DNA of 64,000 nucleotides from Lentilitoribacter sp039986595 (GTDB lineage: Bacteria; Pseudomonadota; Alphaproteobacteria; Rhizobiales; Rhizobiaceae), in assembly GCA_039986595.1 (NCBI GenBank), contig JBDWQJ010000005.1:1-64000 (forward strand), written 5' to 3'. Positions 45,893-55,299 of this stretch are shown here, piece by piece. The notes under the pieces are model-generated. The model was given only the letters and a program-made list of their open reading frames with translations. It ran no database searches and was not told the DNA's origin. The translations under genes were made by a program, and so were the position numbers. Position 1 is the first letter of the stretch; each line of letters opens with the position of its first letter.

Positions 45893-46538
45893 CCAGATTA
45901 AAGCTGCATTGAACACAACAACTGCAAAACAAGATAAGCCCAAGGCGCTGCGTCCAAAGGATGCGGCCACGTTGATGCTGGTTGATCGCAAAAATGCACG
46001 CATATTAATGGGTAAAAGATCAAGTAAACATGTGTTTATGCCAGATCTTTATGTCTTTCCTGGTGGTCGCCGTGACAGAAACGATTGGCGACTTCCTGTA
46101 AAAACCCCTTTACGAGATGAAGTCATATCTCACCTATTGCATGACACATCGCAAAAATTCACAACATCAACTGCAACGGCATTAGCGCTTGCAGCCGCAC
46201 GTGAATTATTTGAAGAAACCAGTTTAAATATTCAAGATAGTGATGGCTTTAACCTTCAAAGCTTTAGGTATTTTGCCAGAGCCATTACCCCCATAGGGCA
46301 ATCCAGGCGCTTTGATACACGATTTTTTGTAAGCTTCTGCGATGAGTTAGAGATTAACGCTTCACAAGCCAAGGACAGCGATGAATTGGTGGATCTGCGA
46401 TGGGTGAATATCTATCAACCCGAAGATCATCCAATGCCGATGATTACATCTAAAATACTCAAGCAGCTGCAATTAAGATTAAAGCAATCAAATGATCTTG
46501 GTTTTGATGCACCGCCATATTTTTATAACAAGATATAA
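45861..46538 (+). CDS. NUDIX family hydrolase
   Basis: About 225 residues from the ATG at 45861. The NUDIX box is recognisable but loose: VFPGGRRDRND ahead, then ALAAARELFEETSLNI carrying the REx2EE core. It probably cleaves a nucleoside diphosphate-linked or CoA-type compound. The start is uncertain: a TTG at 45909 would give MNTTTAKQDKPKALRPKDAA, closer to relatives and free of overlap with DUF983, but no start has a good ribosome site. Confidence 0.85.
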   Translation: MMIALRLKSTNQIKAALNTTTAKQDKPKALRPKDAATLMLVDRKNARILMGKRSSKHVFMPDLYVFPGGRRDRNDWRLPVKTPLRDEVISHLLHDTSQKFTTSTATALALAAARELFEETSLNIQDSDGFNLQSFRYFARAITPIGQSRRFDTRFFVSFCDELEINASQAKDSDELVDLRWVNIYQPEDHPMPMITSKILKQLQLRLKQSNDLGFDAPPYFYNKI

Positions 46539-46608
46539 TTATTCAAACCCAATCGTCACTTATCATCAAGCCCAAGCCCAAAATTACTAATTTCATTATC
46601 CAAAGGGC

Positions 46609-46636
46609 TTGACTTTTGAGGCTTAATTTGTAATTT
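46609..46636 (+). promoter_or_regulatory. Predicted promoter of rpmG
   Basis: TTGACT (46609-46614) and TAATTT (46631-46636) are 16 nt apart, and the -35 sits in GGGCTTGACT, a common alphaproteobacterial housekeeping form. It lies 67 nt before the rpmG ATG in an otherwise gene-free 164-nt gap. Confidence 0.55.
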
Positions 46637-46702
46637 CGCGTCAACAATGCCGTGGATTGCAAATATCATCTGCGGCTTCATTTTTTAAAGAAGGTAGCCA
46701 AG

Positions 46703-46870
46703 ATGGCCAAGGCAACAACTATCAAAATTAAACTACAGTCAACTGCTGACACTGGTTTCTTCTACGTAACCAAAAAGAACAGCCGTACTTACACAGAGAA
46801 AATGGTCAAGACAAAATACGACCCAATCGCTCGTAAGCACGTTGAGTTCAAAGAAGCAAAAATTAAGTAA
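46703..46870 (+). CDS. rpmG: 50S ribosomal protein L33
   Basis: 55 residues, MAKATTIKIKLQSTADTGFF start and FKEAKIK end. It lacks the cysteine pairs, so it is the zinc-independent form. AAGGT lies 8 nt before the ATG. The open frame extends 51 nt upstream, but that part has no family match. It has its own predicted promoter and is followed by a strong terminator. Confidence 0.95.
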   Translation: MAKATTIKIKLQSTADTGFFYVTKKNSRTYTEKMVKTKYDPIARKHVEFKEAKIK

Positions 46871-46895
46871 TTCAAGTACTTAACTGTAAAAAATT

Positions 46896-46930
46896 AAACC
46901 CGCTTGCAGCGATGCAAGCGGGTTTTATTT
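46896..46930 (+). terminator. Intrinsic terminator after rpmG (bidirectional form)
   Basis: A perfect 13-bp stem AAACCCGCTTGCA (46896-46908) / TGCAAGCGGGTTT (46913-46925) with a GCGA loop, then TTATTT on the plus strand. On the minus strand it is followed by AATTTTTT, an even better terminator for any RNA read leftward from 46931-47060. Confidence 0.9.
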
Positions 46931-47040
46931 GTGGGCCGATCAATGCAACAGAAGTGGTACGAGGAGGCCACGGAATGCTGTAGAAAGATCGGCCACCCCA
47001 CGACCCAGGAGATGCGGCGGACCTGAACATCATGGGGTAT
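46931..47040. ncRNA. GC-rich structured element, candidate non-coding RNA of unknown family
   Basis: This 110-nt stretch is 58% G+C by direct count, against 31% in the next 120 nt. An outer stem GTGG(G)CCGATC (46931-46941) / GATCGGCCAC (46987-46996), with one bulged G, encloses ACAG/CTGT and GTGG/CCAC pairs. A second hairpin ACCCCA (46995-47000) / TGGGGT (47033-47038) encloses CAGG/CCTG. No reading frame is plausible. A leftward RNA would end at the strong terminator at 46896-46930. I could not match it to SRP RNA, 6S, tmRNA or a ribozyme. The strand is undecided. Confidence 0.5.
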
Positions 47041-47213
47041 CTCTATTAATTCTGCTAAATAATTCGCGCCTATTGTTAAGATCATTGCTCAAATCTGCAA
47101 AAGAATCAAGCATTGCGTTTATGTTAAACGCGAACATTAACAATTTAATAAAAGTATAGGTTGAAATTAAGCGTCGTATCGTTTTTAAAATTCGTCCGAA
47201 ATACTATATATTA

Positions 47214-48608
47214 TCAGGCGACTTCTTTTAAAACGACTCGGTTTCTACCCTGAGATTTAGCTTCATAAAGCGCATTATCAGCTCGCTTAAGCAAAGTTTT
47301 GCTATCATCGAGCTCAGGGTTAAAACTTGTCACACCCACAGATGTCGTAACAGATAGAGGGTCGCTCTCTCCAGTGATATCAAATGGCATCTCTTCGATA
47401 GATTTACGCAAGCGTTCAGCAACCTGAAGCGCCATTTGTTCGGTGGTATCTGGCATTAAAACTAAAAACTCTTCCCCACCAAAACGGCAAGCAAGATCTG
47501 CTCCGCGCACAGTGCCGCGTAAACGACGCGCAAACTCTCTGAGAGCCTCATCACCTGCATCATGCCCATAAGTATCATTAACGCGTTTAAATTTGTCGAT
47601 ATCGGTGATTAAAAGCGAAATAGGTGTATTCCGGCGCTTCGATCTGGAAATGAGCTTATCCATATAAGCATCAAGAAAATGCCTATTGTTTAAACCTGTT
47701 AGCGGATCAACAACAGCCAATTCTACTGATTTTGAAAGACTAGCTTTTAACATCTCACTCGATCTATGACGTTTTATTTGCGTTAGTGATCGCGCATATA
47801 ACTCATTTGGATCAAATGGATGCAAGATGTAATCATTCACACCAATATCAAGCGCTCTGACGATTTGCTGTTCATCACCCGCCTGAAGCATAATTAGGAT
47901 AGGCACAAAGCGTGTCGCCTCCCGTGAACGCAATTGCGAGCACAAACGCAACGGATCACTACCAGCAATATTATCATTGATGATGATCAGCTCATAGGAG
48001 GTTTCTGCAGCTTCAAAAAGCGCAGCTTCGGGATCTGAGATTGCGTTAATATCAGCAATTTCTGAAATAGACTTTGCAATGCGGTCATGTGAACTCGCAC
48101 GTCCATCGATTAAAAGCGTCAAACCACGCTCTTCCAGAGAAAACGGCCCAGACTTTTGCTCATCTCCGGTTTTTTGATCATCAAGTGTAACAAACGAAGT
48201 GCGGCCACTTGCTTGATTGCGCAATTCATCAGTTAGCATCTTCAACCGAAGTAAACTTTTAACACGCGCCATTAGCTGCATATTGTTTACTGGTTTTGTG
48301 AGGAAATCATCAGCGCCACATTCAAGCCCCTGAACCCGATCTTCAGGCTGATCAAGCGCTGTCACCATCACGACAGGTATATGAACTGTCTTCGGATTAG
48401 CTTTCAAACGTCGACAAACTTCAAACCCGTCAATCCCGGGCATCATGATATCTAGTAGAATAAGATCGACTTGCGTTTTGTCACAAATATCAAGCGCCGA
48501 CATGCCATCTTCAGCAGTAAGTACTTCAAAATATTCAGCAAGTAGATGAGTTTCCAGCAGCTTTACATTGGCTGGGATATCATCAACAACAAGAACTCTA
48601 GCTGTCAT
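47214..48608 (-). CDS. pleD: Response regulator diguanylate cyclase PleD
   Basis: 464 residues. REC1 has phospho-acceptor D53 (LLDIMMPGIDG) and lysine in DFLTKP. A second, degenerate receiver spans about residues 163-280. The GGDEF domain has GGEEF at 377-381 and the inhibitory site RGAD at 368-371. This is the PleD layout: phosphorylation drives dimerisation and cyclic-di-GMP synthesis, and product inhibition uses the RxxD site. It lies 51 nt after divK, as in other alphaproteobacteria, where both take signals from PleC/DivJ-type kinases. Confidence 0.96.
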   Translation of the reverse strand: MTARVLVVDDIPANVKLLETHLLAEYFEVLTAEDGMSALDICDKTQVDLILLDIMMPGIDGFEVCRRLKANPKTVHIPVVMVTALDQPEDRVQGLECGADDFLTKPVNNMQLMARVKSLLRLKMLTDELRNQASGRTSFVTLDDQKTGDEQKSGPFSLEERGLTLLIDGRASSHDRIAKSISEIADINAISDPEAALFEAAETSYELIIINDNIAGSDPLRLCSQLRSREATRFVPILIMLQAGDEQQIVRALDIGVNDYILHPFDPNELYARSLTQIKRHRSSEMLKASLSKSVELAVVDPLTGLNNRHFLDAYMDKLISRSKRRNTPISLLITDIDKFKRVNDTYGHDAGDEALREFARRLRGTVRGADLACRFGGEEFLVLMPDTTEQMALQVAERLRKSIEEMPFDITGESDPLSVTTSVGVTSFNPELDDSKTLLKRADNALYEAKSQGRNRVVLKEVA

Positions 48609-48659
48609 TTACACAAATACTCCGAAACTCAAAACGCGATTTTTACTCATCAAAAACGA

Positions 48660-49037
48660 TTATGCACCACTAGGTCCCAAAAAACCCTTAATGGTTTCTA
48701 AAAAACCTGGAACTGAAATGGGCTTGGAAATATACGCCTCACAACCACCTTGTCGAATACGCTCTTCATCACCCTTCATTGCAAAGGCTGTAACCGCAAT
48801 AACCGGTATTGAATGCAATTCTTCATCTTCTTTCAGCCACTTAGTCACATCAAGTCCTGAAACCTCTGGCAATTGAATATCCATGAGAATCAAGTCGGGT
48901 TTGTGCTCGCGCGCTAGATCAAGCGCTTCCAAACCATTCCGCGTCTGTATCGTTCCATAGCCAGATGCTTCAATGAGATCCCTAAAGAGCTTCATATTCA
49001 GCTCATTATCCTCAACTATCATAACTTTTTTTGTCAT
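48660..49037 (-). CDS. divK: Single-domain response regulator DivK
   Basis: 125 residues, one receiver domain only. Acidic pocket E9/D10 in MIVEDNELN, phospho-acceptor D53 in LILMDIQLPEVSG, T in IAVTAFAMKGDEERI and the lysine in YISKPIS. DivK controls the CckA/CtrA pathway and asymmetric division. It is upstream of pleD in one probable operon. Confidence 0.95.
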   Translation of the reverse strand: MTKKVMIVEDNELNMKLFRDLIEASGYGTIQTRNGLEALDLAREHKPDLILMDIQLPEVSGLDVTKWLKEDEELHSIPVIAVTAFAMKGDEERIRQGGCEAYISKPISVPGFLETIKGFLGPSGA

Positions 49038-49153
49038 TTATTCGCCCGATACGTCCCAGTATTCCCTAATTAAGTTGCATGTTACACCGATTTAGTTGAA
49101 AAAAAGGTAATTTCTAAAAACAAATATATCTATAAAATTAAGGTTTTGAAAAG

Positions 49154-49423
49154 ATGGAGAAATCCGAAGAAATCGCGATTGATGTGATAAGCTGGCTGGC
49201 ATCAGAACCAGAGCTTTTTAATCGTTTTTTGGGCCTATCGGGACTTGAAGCTTCCCAATTGCGACAAGCAGCCACTGAACCTGGGTTTCTTGCTGGTGTT
49301 TTGGAGTTCTTAATCAATCATGAGCCAACGCTTTTGAAATATTGTGAATCATCAAACCAAAAACCTGAACATGTGGCGCAAGCCTTTCGCCAACTCGGGG
49401 GCAACCTTGAACAAGGATATTGA
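49154..49423 (+). CDS. DUF3572 family protein
   Basis: 89 residues, mostly helical: EIAIDVISWLASEPELFNRF, LEASQLRQAATEPGFLAGVL and a final AQAFRQLGGN. This is the DUF3572 pattern found beside divK/pleD in Rhizobiales. The function is unknown. It diverges from divK, and its TGA is separated by one base from the ATG of the next gene, so the two are probably coupled. Confidence 0.88.
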   Translation: MEKSEEIAIDVISWLASEPELFNRFLGLSGLEASQLRQAATEPGFLAGVLEFLINHEPTLLKYCESSNQKPEHVAQAFRQLGGNLEQGY

Positions 49424-49424
49424 T

Positions 49425-50057
49425 ATGAAGTCGATCTCTGACCTCATCTCGCCATCATCAGAACGCCCTCTGATCGTTTGCGATGTTGACGAAGTCGTAC
49501 TCGAGTTTTTAACGCCCTTTCAAAATTTTCTTCTCGCACAAGACAAAGAGCTGCGAGCAAACAGTTTTGCGCTTCACGGCAATATTTTTGATTTAAACAC
49601 AAAAAACACAGTTGCAAACGGGAAAGTGTCAAGCTTGATTGATGATTTCTTTGCAGATCAGCTTAACTGGCAAATGCTACTCCCAAATGTTGATCAAACT
49701 TTACAGGAGCTTAGCGAGGATATCGATGTTCTTTTTCTTACGGCTATGCCCCCGAAGTATTTCTCAACCCGAAAAAAGCTGTTGGAACGCTTTGATCTTA
49801 ACTTCCCGCTCATTGCGACAGAGGACGCCAAAGGGCCTTTCCTTAAAGAAGCAAACACGCATATTGATGATAAAGTCTTCTTCATCGATGATATGATCTA
49901 CAACCATCATTCTGTTGCAGAACATGCGCCTGACACACACCATATCAGTATTATGGCCAATCAGGAATTCAAAGCAATTGCACCAAAGCTGGATGACTAC
50001 ATCTATGATGCAGATGATTGGATTGATGTAAAAAGCCATATTCAAAGCAAGTTTTAA
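49425..50057 (+). CDS. HAD-superfamily hydrolase-like protein
   Basis: 210 residues. HAD motif I is IVCDVDEVVLEFL with D20 and D22; LFLTAMP fits motif II, and VFFIDDMIYNH fits the acidic motif. The lysine motif is less clear. The substrate is unknown; many such proteins are small-molecule phosphatases. The start ATG at 49425 has AAGGAT about 7 nt upstream, within the end of DUF3572. Confidence 0.78.
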   Translation: MKSISDLISPSSERPLIVCDVDEVVLEFLTPFQNFLLAQDKELRANSFALHGNIFDLNTKNTVANGKVSSLIDDFFADQLNWQMLLPNVDQTLQELSEDIDVLFLTAMPPKYFSTRKKLLERFDLNFPLIATEDAKGPFLKEANTHIDDKVFFIDDMIYNHHSVAEHAPDTHHISIMANQEFKAIAPKLDDYIYDADDWIDVKSHIQSKF

Positions 50058-50160
50058 TCGAATAAAACGCGACAAACGAGATAATTTGCGACTTGTTTTG
50101 CGCAAGGAAACATTCTAAAAACACTTTGTTCGACATTTGTTCTGATTAAAGTAACGCACC

Positions 50161-51486
50161 ATGCCCTCAAATAGCTCAAAACATGGATTTTGTCGTGATT
50201 GCTTTGAACCAATTATTCAAGGCCGTCCACGCTGCCGGTCTTGTGGCAGCCCGCGCCTTCTCAAGCATGCAGAATTGTCGACACTCAATATTGCACATAT
50301 TGATTGTGACGCATTTTACGCAGCCGTTGAAAAGCGAGATAATCCTGATCTGATTGATAAACCACTCATTATAGGCGGCGGAAAACGTGGCGTTGTATCA
50401 ACTGCATGTTACGTTGCGCGTATTCATGGTGTCCGCTCAGCCATGCCTATGTTTAAAGCGCTTGATGCTTGCCCTGATGCAGTTGTGTTGCCACCTGATA
50501 TGAAAAAATACAGCAAAGTTGGCAAGCAAGTGCGCGAAATGATGCTTGAACTTACTCCCATGGTTCAACCTCTTTCAATCGATGAAGCTTTTTTGGATCT
50601 ATCCGGCACTGAACGATTACACGGTATGGTTCCAGCGCAAACACTTGCAAAGCTTGCGCAGAAAATTGAAAGCGAAATTGGAATCACCGTCTCCGTTGGG
50701 CTGTCATATTGTAAGTTTTTGGCCAAAATTGCATCAGATCTCAATAAACCCAGAGGCTTTTCCATTATCGGCGAGGAAGAAGCGCTAAAACTTCTCGCTG
50801 AAATGCCAGTGACGAAAATCTGGGGTGTGGGGAAAGCATTTGCCGCAACGCTTTCGAAAGATGGCATTACGATGATCGGCCAGTTACAAAAAATGGAACA
50901 AAATGAGCTGTTACGGCGATATGGCACTATGGGTACTCGGCTTTATCATCTTTCACGCGGCAATGATGACAGAACCGTTAGACCTAATTCTGGTGCAAAA
51001 AGCGTATCCTCAGAAACCACCTTTTTTGATGATAAATCAGACTTTGATGAGTTGGCCAAAATACTCAGATCTCTTAGTGAAAAAGTTGCTGACAGACTTA
51101 AGAAATCTAACATATCGGGGCACACAGTTGTTTTAAAGTTAAAGACCTCCCATTTTAAATCACGTACTCGAAATCGCCGTCTGCCGGATCCAACCATGCT
51201 TGCAGATAAAATATTTCGCACAGGACTAGAGCTCCTAAAACACGAAACAGATGGCACAAGTTTCAGGCTTTTGGGCATTGGTGTGAGTGATCTCGGCGCA
51301 CCAGAACAGGCAGATCCAGATGATTTGGTCGATATTGACGCAACCCGCCGCGCACATGTTGAAGGTGCAGTTGATAAGGTGCGATCAAAGTTTGGGAATA
51401 CAATCGTTCAAACGGGTTATACGTTTAAAAGCAAGCCCAAACCTAAGCCTAAAACCACAACTGATCCGTCACACGACAAAAATTAA
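50161..51486 (+). CDS. dinB: DNA polymerase IV (Y family) with N-terminal zinc-binding segment
   Basis: 441 residues. Residues 9-30 hold CxxC pairs (C11/C14, C25/C28), an N-terminal extension common in rhizobial DinB. The polymerase core follows: IAHIDCDAFYAAVE with D48, SIDEAFLDLSG, the IWGVGKAFAATL thumb motif and a little-finger domain. It carries out translesion synthesis. No LexA-type box was noticed upstream. It is convergent with dnaE: the two stop codons share TTAA. Confidence 0.94.
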   Translation: MPSNSSKHGFCRDCFEPIIQGRPRCRSCGSPRLLKHAELSTLNIAHIDCDAFYAAVEKRDNPDLIDKPLIIGGGKRGVVSTACYVARIHGVRSAMPMFKALDACPDAVVLPPDMKKYSKVGKQVREMMLELTPMVQPLSIDEAFLDLSGTERLHGMVPAQTLAKLAQKIESEIGITVSVGLSYCKFLAKIASDLNKPRGFSIIGEEEALKLLAEMPVTKIWGVGKAFAATLSKDGITMIGQLQKMEQNELLRRYGTMGTRLYHLSRGNDDRTVRPNSGAKSVSSETTFFDDKSDFDELAKILRSLSEKVADRLKKSNISGHTVVLKLKTSHFKSRTRNRRLPDPTMLADKIFRTGLELLKHETDGTSFRLLGIGVSDLGAPEQADPDDLVDIDATRRAHVEGAVDKVRSKFGNTIVQTGYTFKSKPKPKPKTTTDPSHDKN

Positions 51487-54400
51487 ACCAGTTCGACGTC
51501 CAGTACGCCCGGTGCTGATTTCATAGCTGCCGCAATTTCAGGTGAAATTTTATATTTTGTCGGCAGTTCAATTTCAATTTCTCGATCTCCATCATCTTTG
51601 ATCATGATGAAAGATACCTGCCCTCGCCCTTTTGTGTTCAAATGCGCAGAAACGGCAGGAAGCGCAACACTATCGCGCATGAAGATGCGAAGCGTTTTTT
51701 GCGTGCTTACAGCTTCATATTCAAGTGATGTAACACTTTGAATGCGCAATCCAATTCCCTCAGGACGTTCTTCAGCTGCTACCGTTAAAATAAGCGACTT
51801 ACCCGGCTCGAGTAGATCACGATGCAATTGCAGCGCTTCTGAAAACAATACAGCTTCGAACTGGCCTGTACTATCTGAGAATGTCACAATTCCCATTTTA
51901 TTGCCGGTACGAGTTTTACGCTGCTGAAAACCTGTCACAGTGCCAGCCAAGCGCCCTGCTGTGGCGCCAGCTTTTACAGCCAATGAGAAATCTGTCCATT
52001 TTTGAACGCGTTTTTTGTCCAGAATTTCACCGTAGCTATCAAGCGGATGCGCAGATAGATAAAAACCAAGCACTTGATATTCACGCTGCAGTTTCTCAGC
52101 TGGTAACCAAGGTGTAACCTTATTGAACTGTATGACTTCGCCGGGGCCATCAGCATCTAAACCAAAGATATCACTTTGGCCAGAAGCACGATCAGCGGAT
52201 GCCTTTTGGCTAAAACCTAGTATCCGTTCAAGACCAGCGATCAACTCAGCACGTTCACGACCAAAGCAATCAAACGCACCAGCACAAATCAAACTATCGA
52301 TCACACGCTTATTGACCATTTTAGGGTCAACCCGCTTGCAGAAGTCTTCAATAGACTTGAACACTTCCTCACCTCGGACCTCAACAATATGATCAACGGC
52401 GGCTTCACCCACGCCTTTAATTGCGGCCAATGAATAGAATATTTTATTTTCACCGCGCTGGAAATGACGGAATGAAGTTTGAACAGACGGCGCTACGACT
52501 TCTATTTTTAAACGGATTGCATCTTGGCGAAAATCAACCAGTTTTTCGGTATTACCCATATCAAGGGTCATCGACGCTGCAAGAAATTCAACCGGATAAT
52601 GGGCTTTTAAATATGCCGTCTGATATGATACAATCCCGTAAGCTGCCGCGTGAGATTTGTTAAATCCATAATTGGCAAACTTCGCCAAAAGATCAAAAAT
52701 CATATCCGCTTGCGGCTTGGATACCCCGCGTTCAACAGCCCCCTCAACGAAACGAACGCGCTGTTTATCCATCTCGGCTTGGATTTTTTTACCCATCGCA
52801 CGGCGCAATAAATCCGCTTCACCAAGTGAATACCCTGAAAGCACCTGCGCGATCTGCATCACCTGTTCTTGGTAAACAATCACCCCTTGGGTTTCTTCAA
52901 TCAGATAATCGATTTTTGGATGGATGGATGCGAGTTCTTCTTCACCATGTTTACGCGCGTTATAAACTGGAATATTTTCCATTGGACCGGGACGATAAAG
53001 CGCGACAAGCGCAATAATATCCTCAATTCTATCAGGCTTCATGCCAATAAGCGCTTTGCGCATACCGGCAGATTCAACCTGAAACACCCCAACAGTTTCA
53101 CCGCGAGACATCATTTCATACGATTTTTGATCGTCAAACGGGATGGTGTTGATATCTACTTCAACACCAATTTCTCTGATAAAATCAACAGCCGTCTTAA
53201 TAACTGTCAGTGTTTTAAGGCCAAGAAAGTCGAATTTAACCAGCCCTGCTTGTTCAACCCATTTCATGTTAAATTGGGTCACCGGCATATCTGAACGTGG
53301 ATCACGATACATCGGTACTAGTTGCCACAATGGTCGGTCACCAATCACGATACCCGCAGCATGTGTGGACGCGTGTCTAAATAGGCCTTCGAGCTTTTGT
53401 GCAATATCTAAAAGTCTACCAACAATGGGTTCTTCATCCACTGCTTCTGCAAATTTTGGTTCTTCCTCAATTGCTTTATGAAGCGGTGTCGGATTTGCAG
53501 GGTTATTCGGAACTAACTTACAAATACGGTCAACCTGACCATAGGGCATCTGAAGAACGCGCCCAACATCGCGAAGCGCCGCGCGCGCTTGCAGCGATCC
53601 AAAGGTAATGATCTGCGCAACTTGCTCACGACCATATTTTTCCTGCACATATTTGATAACTTCTTCACGCCGATCCTGGCAGAAGTCGATATCAAAATCA
53701 GGCATAGAAACACGTTCTGGGTTCAAAAATCGCTCAAACAGCAGCGAAAACCGCAATGGATCAACATCTGTAATGGTGAGCGCAAAGGCAACGAGAGACC
53801 CCGCCCCTGAACCACGACCCGGTCCAACAGGAATATCTTGATCTTTTGCCCACTTAATAAAGTCAGCAACGATCAAAAAGTATCCAGGAAATTTCATCCC
53901 CTCAATGATATCAAGCTCAACTGTTAGCCGCTCTTCATAGTCTTTTTCTGTATAATCAAGCGCTGTGCCATGAACCTTCAGGCGTTCCTTTAACCCTTCA
54001 ATTGATTGACGACGCAGCTCGTCCGCCTCAGCTTTAAGCGCACTTTCATCATCTCCACTTCCTTCGCCATTTCCTTCGCCATTTCCATCATCATCGCCTG
54101 TAAATCGCGGCAAAATGGGATCAATATAGCCAAGTTTTACGGAACACCTTTTGGCAATCTCAATCGTGTTCTCAATAGCTTCTGGCAGATCGGAAAACAA
54201 ATCCACCATTTGGTTTTGGGATCTAAGGTAATGATCTTCGGTCAAACGAAAACGATTTTCATCAGAAACCACGGTATTATTGGCAACCGCCATAAGCGCA
54301 TCATGAGCATCAAAATCTTCTTCACTTGGAAAGAAGGATTCATTCGTCGCTACAATGGGCAATTCTTCATCATATGCAAGATTAACAAGATGCGCTTCCA

Positions 54401-54986
54401 AAGACTTGTTGTAACCGCGAGGCCTTTGAAGTTCGACATACAAACGATCCGGAAATAGTTTGCTGAGATTTTGAACCCTCTCCAAGGCAACGCTATTGCG
54501 GCCATTATCAAAAGCGCTATCAATTGGTCCTGAAGGCCCGCCTGTAAGAGCTATTAATCCTTCTGACTTAGCCTCAAGCCAGGACAAATTAATATGGACC
54601 GCCTCGTCATCTGAACCTTTCAGATATGCCCGGCTAAGAACCTCAACAAGATTTTGATAACCTGTTTGCGTTGACGCAAGCAGAACTATGGATGGAAACA
54701 CGCGAAGATGTTCGCGACCAGATTTGGTTTCTCCATCGCCCCCATCTTCCATATCAATACTCAGCTGACATCCAATAATAGGCTGAATACCCTCGCCTGC
54801 TGCCTTGATCGAAAATTCAAGCGCGCTGAATAAATTATTGGTATCAGTAATAGCGATCGCCGGTTGATGGTCTTTAATCGCTGAGGAAAGAACCGTCTTT
54901 ACAGGTAAAGCACCTTCCAACAAAGAATAGGCTGAGTGAACGTGAAGGTTCACAAATTTTGGTTTATTCTCAGTACTACTTGCCAT
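51483..54986 (-). CDS. dnaE: DNA polymerase III subunit alpha
   Basis: 1167 residues, the replicative polymerase. N-terminal PHP domain (FVNLHVHSAYSLLEGA), then the catalytic core with VGPGRGSGAGSLVAF and PDFDIDF (D430, D432, D434), a helix-hairpin-helix (IKGVGEAAVDHIVE) and an OB fold near the C-terminus. An acidic, glycine-rich linker at residues 297-313 (GDDDGNGEGNGEGSGDD) stands between PHP and palm and is encoded by a repeated 12-bp unit. It is the DnaE1 type, not the ImuC type, since no imuA or imuB is near. Confidence 0.96.
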   Translation of the reverse strand: MASSTENKPKFVNLHVHSAYSLLEGALPVKTVLSSAIKDHQPAIAITDTNNLFSALEFSIKAAGEGIQPIIGCQLSIDMEDGGDGETKSGREHLRVFPSIVLLASTQTGYQNLVEVLSRAYLKGSDDEAVHINLSWLEAKSEGLIALTGGPSGPIDSAFDNGRNSVALERVQNLSKLFPDRLYVELQRPRGYNKSLEAHLVNLAYDEELPIVATNESFFPSEEDFDAHDALMAVANNTVVSDENRFRLTEDHYLRSQNQMVDLFSDLPEAIENTIEIAKRCSVKLGYIDPILPRFTGDDDGNGEGNGEGSGDDESALKAEADELRRQSIEGLKERLKVHGTALDYTEKDYEERLTVELDIIEGMKFPGYFLIVADFIKWAKDQDIPVGPGRGSGAGSLVAFALTITDVDPLRFSLLFERFLNPERVSMPDFDIDFCQDRREEVIKYVQEKYGREQVAQIITFGSLQARAALRDVGRVLQMPYGQVDRICKLVPNNPANPTPLHKAIEEEPKFAEAVDEEPIVGRLLDIAQKLEGLFRHASTHAAGIVIGDRPLWQLVPMYRDPRSDMPVTQFNMKWVEQAGLVKFDFLGLKTLTVIKTAVDFIREIGVEVDINTIPFDDQKSYEMMSRGETVGVFQVESAGMRKALIGMKPDRIEDIIALVALYRPGPMENIPVYNARKHGEEELASIHPKIDYLIEETQGVIVYQEQVMQIAQVLSGYSLGEADLLRRAMGKKIQAEMDKQRVRFVEGAVERGVSKPQADMIFDLLAKFANYGFNKSHAAAYGIVSYQTAYLKAHYPVEFLAASMTLDMGNTEKLVDFRQDAIRLKIEVVAPSVQTSFRHFQRGENKIFYSLAAIKGVGEAAVDHIVEVRGEEVFKSIEDFCKRVDPKMVNKRVIDSLICAGAFDCFGRERAELIAGLERILGFSQKASADRASGQSDIFGLDADGPGEVIQFNKVTPWLPAEKLQREYQVLGFYLSAHPLDSYGEILDKKRVQKWTDFSLAVKAGATAGRLAGTVTGFQQRKTRTGNKMGIVTFSDSTGQFEAVLFSEALQLHRDLLEPGKSLILTVAAEERPEGIGLRIQSVTSLEYEAVSTQKTLRIFMRDSVALPAVSAHLNTKGRGQVSFIMIKDDGDREIEIELPTKYKISPEIAAAMKSAPGVLDVELV

Positions 54987-55139
54987 TGCCGGTATTCACC
55001 TGTCTCGCCAAATCTGGAACCGCAATTTATAATCGCAGAATCCATTCTGATACATATTGCCAGAAATAAGATCTAAACACAGCTTAAAATAATGGCTTCG
55101 CACAGTTTTGAATATGGGAGGTAAAACTAGCTCAAGAAG

Positions 55140-55226
55140 CTAGACCGATGTAAACAACACACAAAGGCTCGTCACAAACATTGTGATAGAAACAAAGGCT
55201 GCACAGTCACGAACAAAATACGTCAT
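55140..55226 (-). CDS. 28-residue hydrophobic micro-protein
   Basis: ATG at 55226 with GGAG 6 nt upstream, stop TAG at 55140. The product starts MTYFVRDCAAFVSITMF and then continues hydrophobic to the end, so one membrane span is likely. Short proteins of the form M-x-x-F-x-R-D-x-A-A-F occur in Rhizobiales as I recall. It lies alone between dnaE and hupB in a 376-nt gap otherwise without genes. The function is unknown. Confidence 0.55.
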   Translation of the reverse strand: MTYFVRDCAAFVSITMFVTSLCVLFTSV

Positions 55227-55299
55227 AATATACTCCAATTCACTTTATGTATCTATTATGTTCTATTTATGTTCTCATGTCAACACATTCCGTACGACA

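Noticed and set aside
46931..47040. Identity of the structured element as SRP RNA, 6S RNA or a hammerhead ribozyme
   Set aside because: The GGAAGGAAGCAGCC core of SRP RNA and the CTGATGA/GAAA hammerhead core are absent, and the closing-stem layout of 6S RNA is not seen.
49070..49084. Possible CtrA box (TTAA-N7-TTAA) upstream of divK
   Set aside because: The second half-site reads GTTA, with two mismatches, so the match is not better than chance in AT-rich DNA.
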